From Limnohabitans sp. MMS-10A-192 (GTDB lineage: Bacteria; Pseudomonadota; Gammaproteobacteria; Burkholderiales; Burkholderiaceae_C), in NCBI RefSeq assembly GCF_003063335.1, contig NZ_NERX01000002.1, positions 186,001 through 250,000 on the forward strand: 64,000 bases of DNA, written 5' to 3'. Within the stretch, counting starts at the first letter, position 1. Each line of letters starts with the position of its first letter. Position numbers and translations under genes: made by a program. Positions 44,452-53,739 of the stretch are shown in pieces. A model generated the notes under the pieces. It made no database searches and had not been told where the DNA came from. It saw only the letters and a program-made list of their open reading frames with translations.

Positions 44452-45129
44452 CTATTGAGAGGCCTTCTTGACCTTTTTGGCCGATTTCTTCTTGTCCTTG
44501 TCCTTCGGTTTGGCGGCTGCTTTGGTCTCGGCCTTCACTTTGGACTTTGGCTTGGCATCCGACTTGGCCTTGTCTTTGGCCTTGTCTTTGGCTTTGCTTT
44601 TGGCCTTCTTTTGGCCTGGAATCTTGGGCGTGTCCGCACGGTCTTTGGGCGACAGCAGCGTGCCTCGGCAGTTCTTGGCGCCGCACCAGCAGGGGTACTC
44701 GGCCTTGAGTTTCTTGGTGTAGGGCTCGTCGATGATCAGGCCGTAGTCGTAGTTCAGCTCTTCACCGGCCTTGATGTTGCGCAGCGCCTTGATGAAGACG
44801 CGCTCGTTGTCTTCGTCGGCCTCGCAGTTGGGGTCGCAGCTGTGGTTGATCCAGCGCGAAGAGTTGCCGCCGTGCAGCGCGTCGATCACCTTGTCCTCGT
44901 TCACATGGAAGTAGAAGGTGTGGTTCGGGTCCTTGGGGTCGTGCGGGTGGCGGTCTTGCGCCTCGTCCCAGCTGATGATTTCGCCCACGTATTCAATCAG
45001 CGTCTCGCCCTCGGCGAGGTCTTGCAGGGCAAACACGCCTTTGCCGTGAACGCCGGAGCGGCGGACCTGGATGCGTCGCTTGGATGTCGAAGCGGAAGGA
45101 GAAACAGGGGTTTTGGCCACGGCGTTCAA
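44452..45129 (-). CDS. SET-domain protein-lysine methyltransferase with Lys-rich tail
   Basis: A 225-residue protein. The SET domain fills residues about 18-160: RIQVRRSGVHGKGVFALQDL, EYVGEII, the SAM/catalytic motif WINHSCDPNCEADEDN, the catalytic Tyr in ELNYDYGL, and a post-SET zinc Cys cluster CWCGAKNCRGTLL. The last 60 residues are a histone-H1-like tail of Lys, Ala, Asp and Ser (KAKSKAKDKAKDKAKS). Targets are not known; the tail suggests binding to DNA or nucleoid proteins, or self-methylation. The start is unsure: TTG at 45129 or GTG at 45120. It is divergent from topB. Confidence 0.85.
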   Translation of the reverse strand: MNAVAKTPVSPSASTSKRRIQVRRSGVHGKGVFALQDLAEGETLIEYVGEIISWDEAQDRHPHDPKDPNHTFYFHVNEDKVIDALHGGNSSRWINHSCDPNCEADEDNERVFIKALRNIKAGEELNYDYGLIIDEPYTKKLKAEYPCWCGAKNCRGTLLSPKDRADTPKIPGQKKAKSKAKDKAKDKAKSDAKPKSKVKAETKAAAKPKDKDKKKSAKKVKKASQ

Positions 45130-45150
45130 AAATTTGTTATGGTGAATTCA

Positions 45151-45212
45151 TGTGGGCGTGCGCGTGAGCGCGCCCAGGCGTGCATGTGTGCGAGCGCGCG
45201 AGCGCACGCGAG
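45151..45212. other. Alternating purine-pyrimidine GC tract between SET and topB genes
   Basis: Rich in CG/TG steps (TGCGCG, GCGCGC, GCATGTGTGCG, GAGCGCGCGAGCGCACGCG). It contains near-palindromes such as GTGCG...CGCAC that could form cruciforms, and it favours Z-DNA. It is the whole divergent control region of two DNA-related genes. Confidence 0.45.
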
Positions 45213-45228
45213 ACAAGGGATTGTAGAC

Positions 45229-48144
45229 ATGAAAACTTTGGTGATTGCAGAGAAGCCTTCGGTGGCTCAAGACATCGTTCGGGCCCTGACCCCTGTGGCG
45301 GGCAAGTTCGAGAAACACGATGACCATTTCGAGAGCGACACCTATGTGGTGACGAGCGCGGTGGGTCACCTGGTGGAGATCCAGGCCCCCGAGCAATACG
45401 ACGTGAAGCGTGGCAAGTGGAGCTTTGCCAACTTGCCGGTGATTCCGCCGCACTTTGACTTGAAGCCCGTGGACAAGACCAAGAGCCGCCTGAGTGCCGT
45501 GGTCAAGCAGGCCAAGCGCAAGGACGTCAGCGCCCTCATCAACGCCTGTGACGCGGGCCGCGAAGGGGAGTTGATCTTCCGCCTGATCGAGCAGTACGCC
45601 GGTGGCACCAAACCCCTGAACAAGCCCGTCAAGCGCCTGTGGCTGCAGTCCATGACGCCCCAGGCCATCCGCGACGGCTTTGACAGCCTGCGCAGCGAAC
45701 AACAGATGCAGGGCCTGGCCGACGCCGCCCGCAGCCGCTCTGAGGCCGATTGGCTGGTGGGCATCAACGGCACCCGTGCCATGACCGCCTTCAACTCGCG
45801 CGACGGCGGCTTCTTCCTCACCACCGTGGGCCGGGTGCAAACGCCTACGCTGGCTGTGGTGGTCGAGCGCGAAGAACAAATCCGCAAGTTTGTCAGCCGC
45901 GATTACTGGGAGATCCATGCCGAGTTCGCTGCCGCCGCAGGCACCTACCCCGGCAAGTGGTTCGATCCGAAGTGGAAAAAAGAAGAAGACGCCGAAAAGA
46001 AAGCCGACCGCAAATGGACCGCCGCCGAGGCGCAAGCCATTGTGGACGCGGTGCGCGGCCAAACCGCCAGCGTCACCGAAGAGGCCACGCCCACCACGCA
46101 AGCGAGCCCCGGTTTGTTTGACTTGACCAGCTTGCAGCGCGAAGCCAACGGCAAGTTCGGCTTCTCGGCCAAGACCACGCTGGCGCTGGCCCAAAGTCTG
46201 TATGAGCGCCACAAGGCCCTGACCTACCCGCGTACCGACTCGCGCCACCTGCCCGAAGACTACGTGCCCGTGGCCAAGCAAACCTTTGAAATGCTGGCCG
46301 ACAGCGGCATGCGCCACCTGGCCCCGCACGCCCTCACGGCCCTGAACAACAACTACGTGCGCAAGATCCCGCGTGTGTTCGACAACAAGAAGGTGTCGGA
46401 CCACTTCGCCATCATCCCCACGCTGCAAGCGCCCAGCGGCTTGTCCGAGGCCGAACAAAAGCTGTACGACCTTGTGGTGCGCCGCTTCATGGCGGTGTTC
46501 TTCCCCAGCGCCGAGTACCAAGTGACCACCCGCATCAGCGTGGCCGCCGGCCACAGCTTCAAGACCGTGGGCAAGGTGCTGGTCAAACCCGGCTGGTTGG
46601 CCATTTACGGCAAAGAAGCGGCAGATGAGGTGGAGGACGCCAAAGACGGCGACAAAGGCCAGAACCTGGTGCCTGTGCAGCCCGGCGAACAAGTGGGTGT
46701 GGAATCGGTCGAAGCCAAGGGCCTGAAGACCCGCCCCCCTGCCCGCTATTCAGAAGCCACGCTGCTGGGCGCCATGGAAGGCGCGGGCAAGATGGTCGAC
46801 GACGACGAACTGCGCGAAGCCATGCAGGAAAAAGGCCTGGGCACACCAGCCACCCGCGCCGCCACCATTGAAGGCCTGATCAACGAGAAATACATGCTGC
46901 GCGAAGGCCGCGAGATGATCCCGACGGCCAAGGCCTTCCAGCTGATGACGCTGCTGCGCGGCCTGCAGGTGGAGGAACTCTCCAAACCCGAGCTGACCGG
47001 CGAGTGGGAATACAAGCTGGCGCAAATGGAGCAAGGCAAGTTGAGCCGCGCCACCTTCATGGCCGAGATCGCGGCCATGACCGAGCACATCGTCAAGAAA
47101 GCCAAAGAGTACGACCGCGACACCGTGCCCGGTGACTACGCCACGCTCACGACGCCTTGCCCGAACTGCGGTGGTGTGGTCAAAGAAAACTACCGCCGTT
47201 ACACCTGCACAGGCGCCAATGGCGCGGCAGAAGGCTGCGGCTTCTCGTTTGGCAAGTCGCCTGCGGGTCGCACCTTTGAGCCCGCCGAAGTCGAGCAGTT
47301 CATGCGCGACAAAAAGATCGGCCCATTGGACGGCTTCCGCTCCAAAGCCGGCTGGCCTTTCGTGGCCGAAATGGCGCTCAAGTACAACGAAGAAGAGAAA
47401 AACTGGAAGCTCGAATTCGACTTCGGCGACGACAAGAAAAACGAAGAGAGCGGCGAGATCGTCGAATTCACCGACGAGTCGCTGGGCGTCTGCCCCAAGT
47501 GCGGCAGCGCTGTGCATGAGCACGGCAGCAACTATGTGTGCAGCAAAGCCGTGCCGACGAATGATCAACCCACGCCCAGCTGCGACTTCAAAACCGGCAA
47601 GATCATCTTGCAGCAGCCTGTCGAACGCGAGCAGGTCGTCAAATTGCTGAGCACCGGCAAGACCGATTTGCTCGACAAATTCGTGAGCAACCGCACGCGC
47701 CGCAGCTTCAAGGCCATGCTGGCTTGGAACCCTGAAGAGGGCAAAGTGGCTTTTGAATTTGAGCAGCGCGAAGGCGGCAAGAAATACCCGCCGCGCAAGA
47801 CCGCTGCCAAAAAGACACCTTTTGGCAAGCCAGCCGCCAAGAAGACCGCCGTCAAAACCCCCGCTGCCAAAAAAGCCGCCAAGACCGCCGCCCTCAAAGC
47901 GCCGCGCAAAGCCGCTGTCGGCACGCTCAAGCCCAGCGCCTCATTGGCCGCCGTGATCGGTGACGGCACTTATGCCCGCACCGAAGTGGTCAAGAAGATC
48001 TGGGACTACATCAAGGCCAATGGCCTGCAAGACCCGGCAGACAAGCGCTCCATCAAAGCCGATGACAAGCTGCAAGCGGTGTTTGGCAAAGACCAAGCCA
48101 CGATGTTTGAGTTGGCGGGGATCATTGGCAAGCATTTGAGCTGA
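45229..48144 (+). CDS. topB: DNA topoisomerase III with C-terminal SWIB domain
   Basis: A 971-residue type IA topoisomerase. The Toprim domain opens MKTLVIAEKPSVAQDIVRAL, with metal site CDAGREGELIF near residue 104-114. The catalytic Y333 is in LTYPRTDSRHLPEDY. Two zinc-ribbon-like Cys clusters follow, near 643 (CPNCGGVV...C...C) and 754 (CPKCGSAV...C). Then comes a Lys/Ala/Pro linker at about 845-905 (KKTAVKTPAAKKAAKTAALK) and a SWIB/MDM2 domain at about 907-971 (YARTEVVKKIWDYIKANGLQ, FELAGIIGKHL). Topo III decatenates DNA. The frame opens upstream at 44449, but the ATG at 45229 starts the Toprim domain. Confidence 0.94.
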   Translation: MKTLVIAEKPSVAQDIVRALTPVAGKFEKHDDHFESDTYVVTSAVGHLVEIQAPEQYDVKRGKWSFANLPVIPPHFDLKPVDKTKSRLSAVVKQAKRKDVSALINACDAGREGELIFRLIEQYAGGTKPLNKPVKRLWLQSMTPQAIRDGFDSLRSEQQMQGLADAARSRSEADWLVGINGTRAMTAFNSRDGGFFLTTVGRVQTPTLAVVVEREEQIRKFVSRDYWEIHAEFAAAAGTYPGKWFDPKWKKEEDAEKKADRKWTAAEAQAIVDAVRGQTASVTEEATPTTQASPGLFDLTSLQREANGKFGFSAKTTLALAQSLYERHKALTYPRTDSRHLPEDYVPVAKQTFEMLADSGMRHLAPHALTALNNNYVRKIPRVFDNKKVSDHFAIIPTLQAPSGLSEAEQKLYDLVVRRFMAVFFPSAEYQVTTRISVAAGHSFKTVGKVLVKPGWLAIYGKEAADEVEDAKDGDKGQNLVPVQPGEQVGVESVEAKGLKTRPPARYSEATLLGAMEGAGKMVDDDELREAMQEKGLGTPATRAATIEGLINEKYMLREGREMIPTAKAFQLMTLLRGLQVEELSKPELTGEWEYKLAQMEQGKLSRATFMAEIAAMTEHIVKKAKEYDRDTVPGDYATLTTPCPNCGGVVKENYRRYTCTGANGAAEGCGFSFGKSPAGRTFEPAEVEQFMRDKKIGPLDGFRSKAGWPFVAEMALKYNEEEKNWKLEFDFGDDKKNEESGEIVEFTDESLGVCPKCGSAVHEHGSNYVCSKAVPTNDQPTPSCDFKTGKIILQQPVEREQVVKLLSTGKTDLLDKFVSNRTRRSFKAMLAWNPEEGKVAFEFEQREGGKKYPPRKTAAKKTPFGKPAAKKTAVKTPAAKKAAKTAALKAPRKAAVGTLKPSASLAAVIGDGTYARTEVVKKIWDYIKANGLQDPADKRSIKADDKLQAVFGKDQATMFELAGIIGKHLS

Positions 48145-48148
48145 ATAC

Positions 48149-48184
48149 CGTGGGAGCCCAAAGCGTTGGGCTCCCACGCTTTTT
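48149..48184 (+). terminator. Rho-independent terminator after topB
   Basis: A 13-bp stem, CGTGGGAGCCCAA at 48149-48161 and TTGGGCTCCCACG at 48166-48178, with a 4-nt loop, is followed by CTTTTT. It lies 4 bp past the topB stop. Confidence 0.93.
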
Positions 48185-48393
48185 AGGGGCTGAACGCGTT
48201 CGGTGATTCTGCGCCAGCCCCCACACTTGCTCCGGGTTTTCCCGGCAACAGGTGCTTCAATCGATTAATTTTGTCAATAAAATAACAAATTAAAACAAAC
48301 TAAAAATAAATAATTAGAACTTTACAAGCAGTTTAAGTAAATTTCTTGTAAAAATGGACCCTCATCCATCAACCATACCCGGGGGTTCTTTAC

Positions 48394-50631
48394 ATGCTAA
48401 ATGTCAACGTTATCAACGCTAAAAACACACAAAAAGTAGAAGTCAAACCAGGTCAGCCGGCCAACCTGAAGGTCGATCCCAACACCCGTTTTGAATTGGT
48501 CGATTCGGCAAGCGGCAAGGCCCCTGCGCAAATCAAGGCCCGTCGGGTGGGCGACAACCTTGAAATCGTGACAGACGAAAAGGCGCAGATCGAGGACGAG
48601 GCGGTCAGCAACGCACAGACGCCGGATCTGGTGTTGGAGAACTATTACAAGCAAGAAGATGTGAGCTTGTTTGCCGGTACCGGCGAAGCCGCCGCCAGCT
48701 ATGTGCCTGTCGATGGCGCTGCTGCGAGTTCTTATTCTGCGATGAGCACGTCCGCCACCACTGGTGCGGCACTTGGCGTTTTCCCTTTGCTGAATCCTTG
48801 GGTAGGTGCAGCGGTGCTTGGAACGGGTGCCTTGGCAGCGGCAGGCAGTGGTAAATCCAATCAGGCACCTGTTGCCCAAGATGCAGCAGCTAAGGTGGAT
48901 GAAAACAAATTGCTCAGTGACAAAGTTCCCGCAGCCACAGATTCGGATGGAACGGTCGCAAGCTATCGTTTGGTGAGTGATGTTGCTGCTGGCAAACTCA
49001 CCTTCAATGCAGACGGTTCGTACAGTTTCGATGCCAACAAAGACTTTGACGGGTTGGCAGCAGGTCAAACACGAACTGTCAGCTTCACCTACAGCGCTGT
49101 GGACAATGCGGGTGGTGTCAGTGAGGCCAAAACGGTCAGCATCACTGTGATCGGGGCGAATGATGCCCCTGTGGCGATTGCAACAAACAAGGCGATCAAT
49201 GAAGGTGTTGCAGCAGCAGGCTCTGTGACAGCCTCAGATGCCGATTCGGGTGCCAAGTTGACTTATGCATTGACTGAAACAGCGCCTGCTGGCTTGTCTT
49301 TCTACAAAGACGGGACATACATGTTTGATGCAAACAACGTTGCGTACAACAGCCTCAAAACGGGTGAATTAAAAACCATCGCCGTGAAATTCAAGGCCAA
49401 CGACGGGACGGTGGACTCGGCAGAGCAGACCTTGACGATTGTCGTCAAAGGCGTGAATGACAAGGCGGTGATCGCTGGCACTTCTACGGGCCAAGTGACA
49501 GAAGATGCACCCAGCAATGTGCTGACCGGAAAATTGACAGTGACGGATGTGGACACGGGTGAGGCTGCATTCAAGCCCGTGCCTTCAGCTCAACTGATTG
49601 GCAAATATGGTCACTTCACTTTTGATGCACCAGTCGGTGAATGGTCATACACCTTGGACAATACAAAAACCCAAGCGCTTTATCAAGATCAAGCATTTTT
49701 TGAAAGCATGACGATCGCCGCGGTAGATGGCACGACCAGTGTGATATCGGCGACGGTCAAGGGCGAGAACGATGTGCCCGTTTTCCAAATTCAAACAGGT
49801 GATCGGGTCGATGTAACGGGTTTGACCGAAGACCCACTGAATGCGGTGAAGACCTCGGGTAGCGTGACTGTGAGCGACCCAGATATTGAAAGCGGAACGG
49901 TATACGTGGTCACGGATTTGAAGATCAGTGGTGACTACATCCCTTTCCTGGATCCAGCAAATCTGACAGCTCCAGAGAAGGCGACTTATGACCGTTTGAT
50001 GAGCATGCTCTCGTTGGACGACGCAGCCATCAAAAATGGTTCGGGCAAACTGAACTGGAATTTTGATTCAGCTGCTAAAGAAGCATTGGACATGATTCCT
50101 GAAGCTGCCAAGATGGTGCTGGAGTACACGGTCACTCAAAGGGACCCGCATGGTGCATTTGCAACGGAAACAGTCAAAGTTGAAATCACCGGTACGAACG
50201 ATGCACCCAAGGTTCAAATCCGAGCCGGAGATTCGGCAGAGGGGAACATTATCGGTCTGACGGCAAATGTAACAGGCTCCCTCACAATCATTGACGAAGA
50301 TCGTGTTGACTATGCTTTTAAAGCGGTAAGTTTGGATGGTGTTGAAATTACCGGTGATGACGCAACGATTTTGAAAAGTTTTTTTGTAATTGCTGACACC
50401 TCCACTTTTGAAAAAAAGAATGAAGACGGTAACTTTGATTGGGTGTTCAAAACCAGTGACGCAGTGAACAGTGGATTGTCCGAGTGGGCGAAAGTGGGAG
50501 ATCACAAGCTAACTTACAACATCAATTTCATCGATACTCCTTTTGCTCCTAATGCTATCAGTCTTGCAACAAGCCAAGATATCAACATCTTTTTCACTAT
50601 CCCAGAAGTTAATAGTATGTTCACTGTCTGA
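48394..50631 (+). CDS. Repeat-containing surface/biofilm protein with Bap-type prefix
   Basis: A 745-residue acidic protein. Residues about 1-150 look like the prefix of large biofilm proteins (BapA/LapA type): an early beta region, a helix-like acidic stretch (DLVLENYYKQEDVSLFAG), and a Gly/Ala hydrophobic segment (FPLLNPWVGAAVLGTGALAA). Then come four cadherin/VCBS-like repeats marked by junctions IGANDAPVA, KGVNDKAVI, KGENDVPVF and TGTNDAPKV, with DxD calcium-type sites. The chain stops at EVNSMFTV, with no RTX nonapeptides or type I secretion tail, so it may be truncated or use an atypical signal. An AT-rich 200-bp leader precedes it. Confidence 0.78.
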   Translation: MLNVNVINAKNTQKVEVKPGQPANLKVDPNTRFELVDSASGKAPAQIKARRVGDNLEIVTDEKAQIEDEAVSNAQTPDLVLENYYKQEDVSLFAGTGEAAASYVPVDGAAASSYSAMSTSATTGAALGVFPLLNPWVGAAVLGTGALAAAGSGKSNQAPVAQDAAAKVDENKLLSDKVPAATDSDGTVASYRLVSDVAAGKLTFNADGSYSFDANKDFDGLAAGQTRTVSFTYSAVDNAGGVSEAKTVSITVIGANDAPVAIATNKAINEGVAAAGSVTASDADSGAKLTYALTETAPAGLSFYKDGTYMFDANNVAYNSLKTGELKTIAVKFKANDGTVDSAEQTLTIVVKGVNDKAVIAGTSTGQVTEDAPSNVLTGKLTVTDVDTGEAAFKPVPSAQLIGKYGHFTFDAPVGEWSYTLDNTKTQALYQDQAFFESMTIAAVDGTTSVISATVKGENDVPVFQIQTGDRVDVTGLTEDPLNAVKTSGSVTVSDPDIESGTVYVVTDLKISGDYIPFLDPANLTAPEKATYDRLMSMLSLDDAAIKNGSGKLNWNFDSAAKEALDMIPEAAKMVLEYTVTQRDPHGAFATETVKVEITGTNDAPKVQIRAGDSAEGNIIGLTANVTGSLTIIDEDRVDYAFKAVSLDGVEITGDDATILKSFFVIADTSTFEKKNEDGNFDWVFKTSDAVNSGLSEWAKVGDHKLTYNINFIDTPFAPNAISLATSQDINIFFTIPEVNSMFTV

Positions 50632-50651
50632 TCCCGAATCAATGCAACAAC

Positions 50652-51581
50652 TCACCCATTGAAATTCAACCCCAAGCCCGCCACCGGCCAGTCGTCCACC
50701 GCGATCAAGCGCCCTGTCCCAGACAAGGTGATGTAGGCGGTGCGGTGGCCGGGGCCGCCGAAGCAGATGTTGGTGGTGTAAGGGTCTGGCAGGGGCACGT
50801 GTTGCACGGCTTGGCCGTCGGGGCTGACGATGGAGATGCCGCCGTGCAGCAAGGTGGCCACGCAAATGTTGCCTTGGGCATCCACGGCCATGGAGTCAAA
50901 GCGTTGGTAGTGGCCGCCGGGTGATGCCGTCACCATGCGCGCACCCTGTGGCGATGGCCAGGGGTCTTTGCGCACTTGGCCGGGGGCGGTGACGTCAAAG
51001 GCCCACACGCGTGCGCCTTCGGTTTCGGCGTAATACAAGGTTTGGCCATCGGGCGAGAGTGCGATGCCGTTGGGCGTCATCGCGGGCTTGGCCACGGCGT
51101 GTACGCCCGAGCCGTTGGGCTGCGCATAAAACAGGCCGCCCCGGTCCATCTCTTGCTGGCGCACCTTGCCCAGGTCGGTGAAGTAAAAACCGCCATGTGC
51201 GTCAAACACCAGGTCGTTGGGGCCGCGCAGGCCGATGCCGTCCACTTGCTCATACAGGCGCTCAAATTTGCCGGTGTTCAGGTTCACGCGCTCGATGCGC
51301 CCGCCCGAGTAGTCGTGCGCTTGCCCGATGGGGCGCAGGCAGTTGCCGGGGTCGCGCGTCCATTCAAAGCCGCCGTTGTTGCAGATGTAAACCGCGCCGT
51401 CAGGCCCGATGGCCGCGCCGTTGGGGCCGGCGCCCAAGTCGGCCACCACCTGAACGCGCCCGTCGGCCGTCACGCGGGTCAGGGTGCCGCGTGCAATTTC
51501 GACCAAGAGCACCGAGCCGTCGTCCATGGCCACGGGCCCCTCGGGGAATTGAAGTCCTGTGGCCAGTTCGCGAATTTTCAT
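50652..51581 (-). CDS. SMP-30/gluconolactonase family hydrolase
   Basis: A 309-residue six-bladed propeller lactonase. Metal-binding and family residues appear in LQFPEGPVAMDDGSVLLVEI (Glu), RGPNDLVFDAHGGFYFTDLG (Asn-Asp), MTPNGIALSPDGQTLYYAET and RFDSMAVDAQGNICVATL (Asp). It should open sugar or other lactones. The ATG at 51581 is chosen over the open frame to 51626. It lies about 100 bp downstream of an acyl-CoA ligase gene on the same strand; a shared catabolic route is possible. Confidence 0.85.
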   Translation of the reverse strand: MKIRELATGLQFPEGPVAMDDGSVLLVEIARGTLTRVTADGRVQVVADLGAGPNGAAIGPDGAVYICNNGGFEWTRDPGNCLRPIGQAHDYSGGRIERVNLNTGKFERLYEQVDGIGLRGPNDLVFDAHGGFYFTDLGKVRQQEMDRGGLFYAQPNGSGVHAVAKPAMTPNGIALSPDGQTLYYAETEGARVWAFDVTAPGQVRKDPWPSPQGARMVTASPGGHYQRFDSMAVDAQGNICVATLLHGGISIVSPDGQAVQHVPLPDPYTTNICFGGPGHRTAYITLSGTGRLIAVDDWPVAGLGLNFNG

Positions 51582-51680
51582 GGGGCACCTTGGTGGGTTG
51601 GAACCCTCAATGTAGTGACACCCCAATCTGTATCAAGCGGGGATTCCCTAAGCGCTGGAGCCCACGCCCGGTGCGGGCGT

Positions 51681-53582
51681 TCAATTTGCGCTGATCACTT
51701 GCACCTTCACGGGCAGCGCCGCGATCAGGGCTTGCAGTTCGCGGTGCAAGTCGGCATCGCCATCGCAATTGCCATCGCGCTCTAGGCTCACGCTCACAGG
51801 CAGGTCGCCTTGTGCGGTCACACTGGGGCGCATCTCATTGACCCCATACACCTGATCGACCAAGGCCTGCACCACCGCACCCGTGGCCAATGTGCGCAGT
51901 TCGGGCTTGTAGATCTTGCCCACATTGGTGACCGGCATGCGCTCCAAAATGGTGATGCGTTTGGGCTTGGCGGGCGCTTCGTCCACGCGCTCGGCTGTGA
52001 AGGCGAGCAGCTCTTGCTCGCTCACTTGGGCGCCGGGTTTGAGCGAAGCGAAAGCCACAGGCAGCTCGCCCGCATAGGCATCGGGCGCGCCCACCGCGGC
52101 GCACAGTTCCACGTCGGGGTGCGCACCCAGCGCGTCTTCGATCACTTTGGGGTCAATGTTGTGGCCGCCGCGGATGATCAGGTCTTTGGCGCGGCCCGTC
52201 AGGTGCAGGCGACCCTGTTCATCGACAAAGCCCACATCGCCGGTGATGAGCCAGCCATCGGGCGTGAAGCTGCGGGCGGTTTCGGCCGCGTCCAGATAGC
52301 CCGAGAACAAATTGGGGCCCTTGTAGAGCACCATGCCTTTGTCGCCAGCGGGCAAGGTCTGGGCAGTGGCCTGGTCGTCGCTGCCCAAGGCCACGATGCG
52401 CACGCTGGCATGGGGCAACGGCCAGCCCACGCAACCGGCCGGGGCGCTCAGGCCCGGCGGGGCCACGGTGCTCAGGCCGGCGGTCTCGGTCATGCCCAGG
52501 CTTTCGTTGATCTGCAGGCCAAAGGCTTGTTCAAAGCGCAAGGCCAGCTCGGGCGGCAGGGGCGCGGCGCCGGTGCGCACGGCACGCAGGCTTGAAATGT
52601 CGGCCCCGTTCAGCGGCACAGCGGCCAGCGCCGCCAGCACCGTGGGCACACCCGACATGAGCGTGCAGCCATGGTGCGCGACCAGCCGCCAATAGTTGGC
52701 AATCACCTCGCGGTTGCGAAACAAACTGGCCGTCGGGATGAGGATGTGCATGCCCACGGCCAAGGAGCACAAAGCCCCCGGCAGCACGCCCGCCACATGG
52801 AAGAGCGGATAGCCATTGATGGTGACGTCGGTGCTTTGAAAGCCCTGCATCTGGGCGTTGGCCCAGGCGGTGAAGATTTGCGCCCCATGGCTGTGGCGGG
52901 CCAGCTTGGGCGCACCGGTGGTGCCCCCGGTGTGAAAGTAGGCCGCGATGTCTTGCGGCTGGAACACGCGTTCGCTGATGAGCCGATCGCTCACTTGCTG
53001 CGCCCGTGCCGCGTGAAAGTCATGCACGCCTGCGGGCAGCGCGTGGGTGGCCGACAGCGGTCCGCCATCGGGGTGGACCAGCAGCACGGTTTTCAAAGTG
53101 GGGCATTGGGCTTGCAGGCGCAGCGCTTTGGCGCGCAGCTGGCTGTCGTCGTCCACACCGTGTGCGATCAGCGCCTGGGCACCACTGGCTTGCAGCAAAG
53201 ACAAGAGCTTGTCCTCGCTCAGCAGCGGGTTGAGCGGCTGCACAATGCCCGCCGCCTCGCCACCCCACAGGGCCAGGTGGTAGGCCAATCCACCGGGCAG
53301 CAAAACAGCCACCGCATCGGCTTGGCGCAGGCCCAGGGTGAACAGCAAGTTGGCTGTCTGGTGAATGCCTTGCAGCAGATCTCGGTAAGTCCAGGTGGTG
53401 GCGGGGCCGCCGACTTGGCCGGTTTCCAAAAACGTGAGCGCGGGTCGGTCGGCGTGGACTTGCGCGCTGGCGCGGATCACGTCGTAAGTGCTGGCCCAGG
53501 GCATGGCTTGCGCCAAAGGGGTGGCTTCCAGGCGCTGGAGGTCAGCCAAGGATTGAACAGGGGAGGAGGCGGTCAGGTGCAT
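51681..53582 (-). CDS. Acyl-CoA synthetase (AMP-forming)
   Basis: A 633-residue member of the ANL superfamily. The P-loop motif A3 is FHTGGTTGAPKLARHSHGAQ near residue 215-235. A5 is NESLGMTETAG, A7 is DGWLITGDVGF, A8 is GRAKDLIIRGGHNIDPKVIE, and the C-terminal catalytic Lys is in MPVTNVGKIYKPELR. It activates a carboxylic acid as acyl-AMP and then acyl-CoA. Chain length or substrate cannot be fixed; layout resembles long- or medium-chain fatty-acid ligases. Divergent from the three-gene set starting at 53740. Confidence 0.9.
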   Translation of the reverse strand: MHLTASSPVQSLADLQRLEATPLAQAMPWASTYDVIRASAQVHADRPALTFLETGQVGGPATTWTYRDLLQGIHQTANLLFTLGLRQADAVAVLLPGGLAYHLALWGGEAAGIVQPLNPLLSEDKLLSLLQASGAQALIAHGVDDDSQLRAKALRLQAQCPTLKTVLLVHPDGGPLSATHALPAGVHDFHAARAQQVSDRLISERVFQPQDIAAYFHTGGTTGAPKLARHSHGAQIFTAWANAQMQGFQSTDVTINGYPLFHVAGVLPGALCSLAVGMHILIPTASLFRNREVIANYWRLVAHHGCTLMSGVPTVLAALAAVPLNGADISSLRAVRTGAAPLPPELALRFEQAFGLQINESLGMTETAGLSTVAPPGLSAPAGCVGWPLPHASVRIVALGSDDQATAQTLPAGDKGMVLYKGPNLFSGYLDAAETARSFTPDGWLITGDVGFVDEQGRLHLTGRAKDLIIRGGHNIDPKVIEDALGAHPDVELCAAVGAPDAYAGELPVAFASLKPGAQVSEQELLAFTAERVDEAPAKPKRITILERMPVTNVGKIYKPELRTLATGAVVQALVDQVYGVNEMRPSVTAQGDLPVSVSLERDGNCDGDADLHRELQALIAALPVKVQVISAN

Positions 53583-53739
53583 GCGCGATGGTAGCCATGG
53601 CCTGGGTGGCGCTTTGTCACGCAGGCGGCAAATGCGGCAAAAGCTTGTGGGGCTTTGCAGGGCATGTGCACAGGTGACAGGGGGCGGTGGCCCCTTCTTT
53701 CAGAATGGCCTTTCTTTTTCACTGCACGCAAGAGGCCAT

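Noticed and set aside
44449..45228. An N-terminal extension of the topoisomerase frame
   Set aside because: It is antisense to the SET gene, and the Toprim domain begins at the ATG at 45229 as in other TopB proteins.
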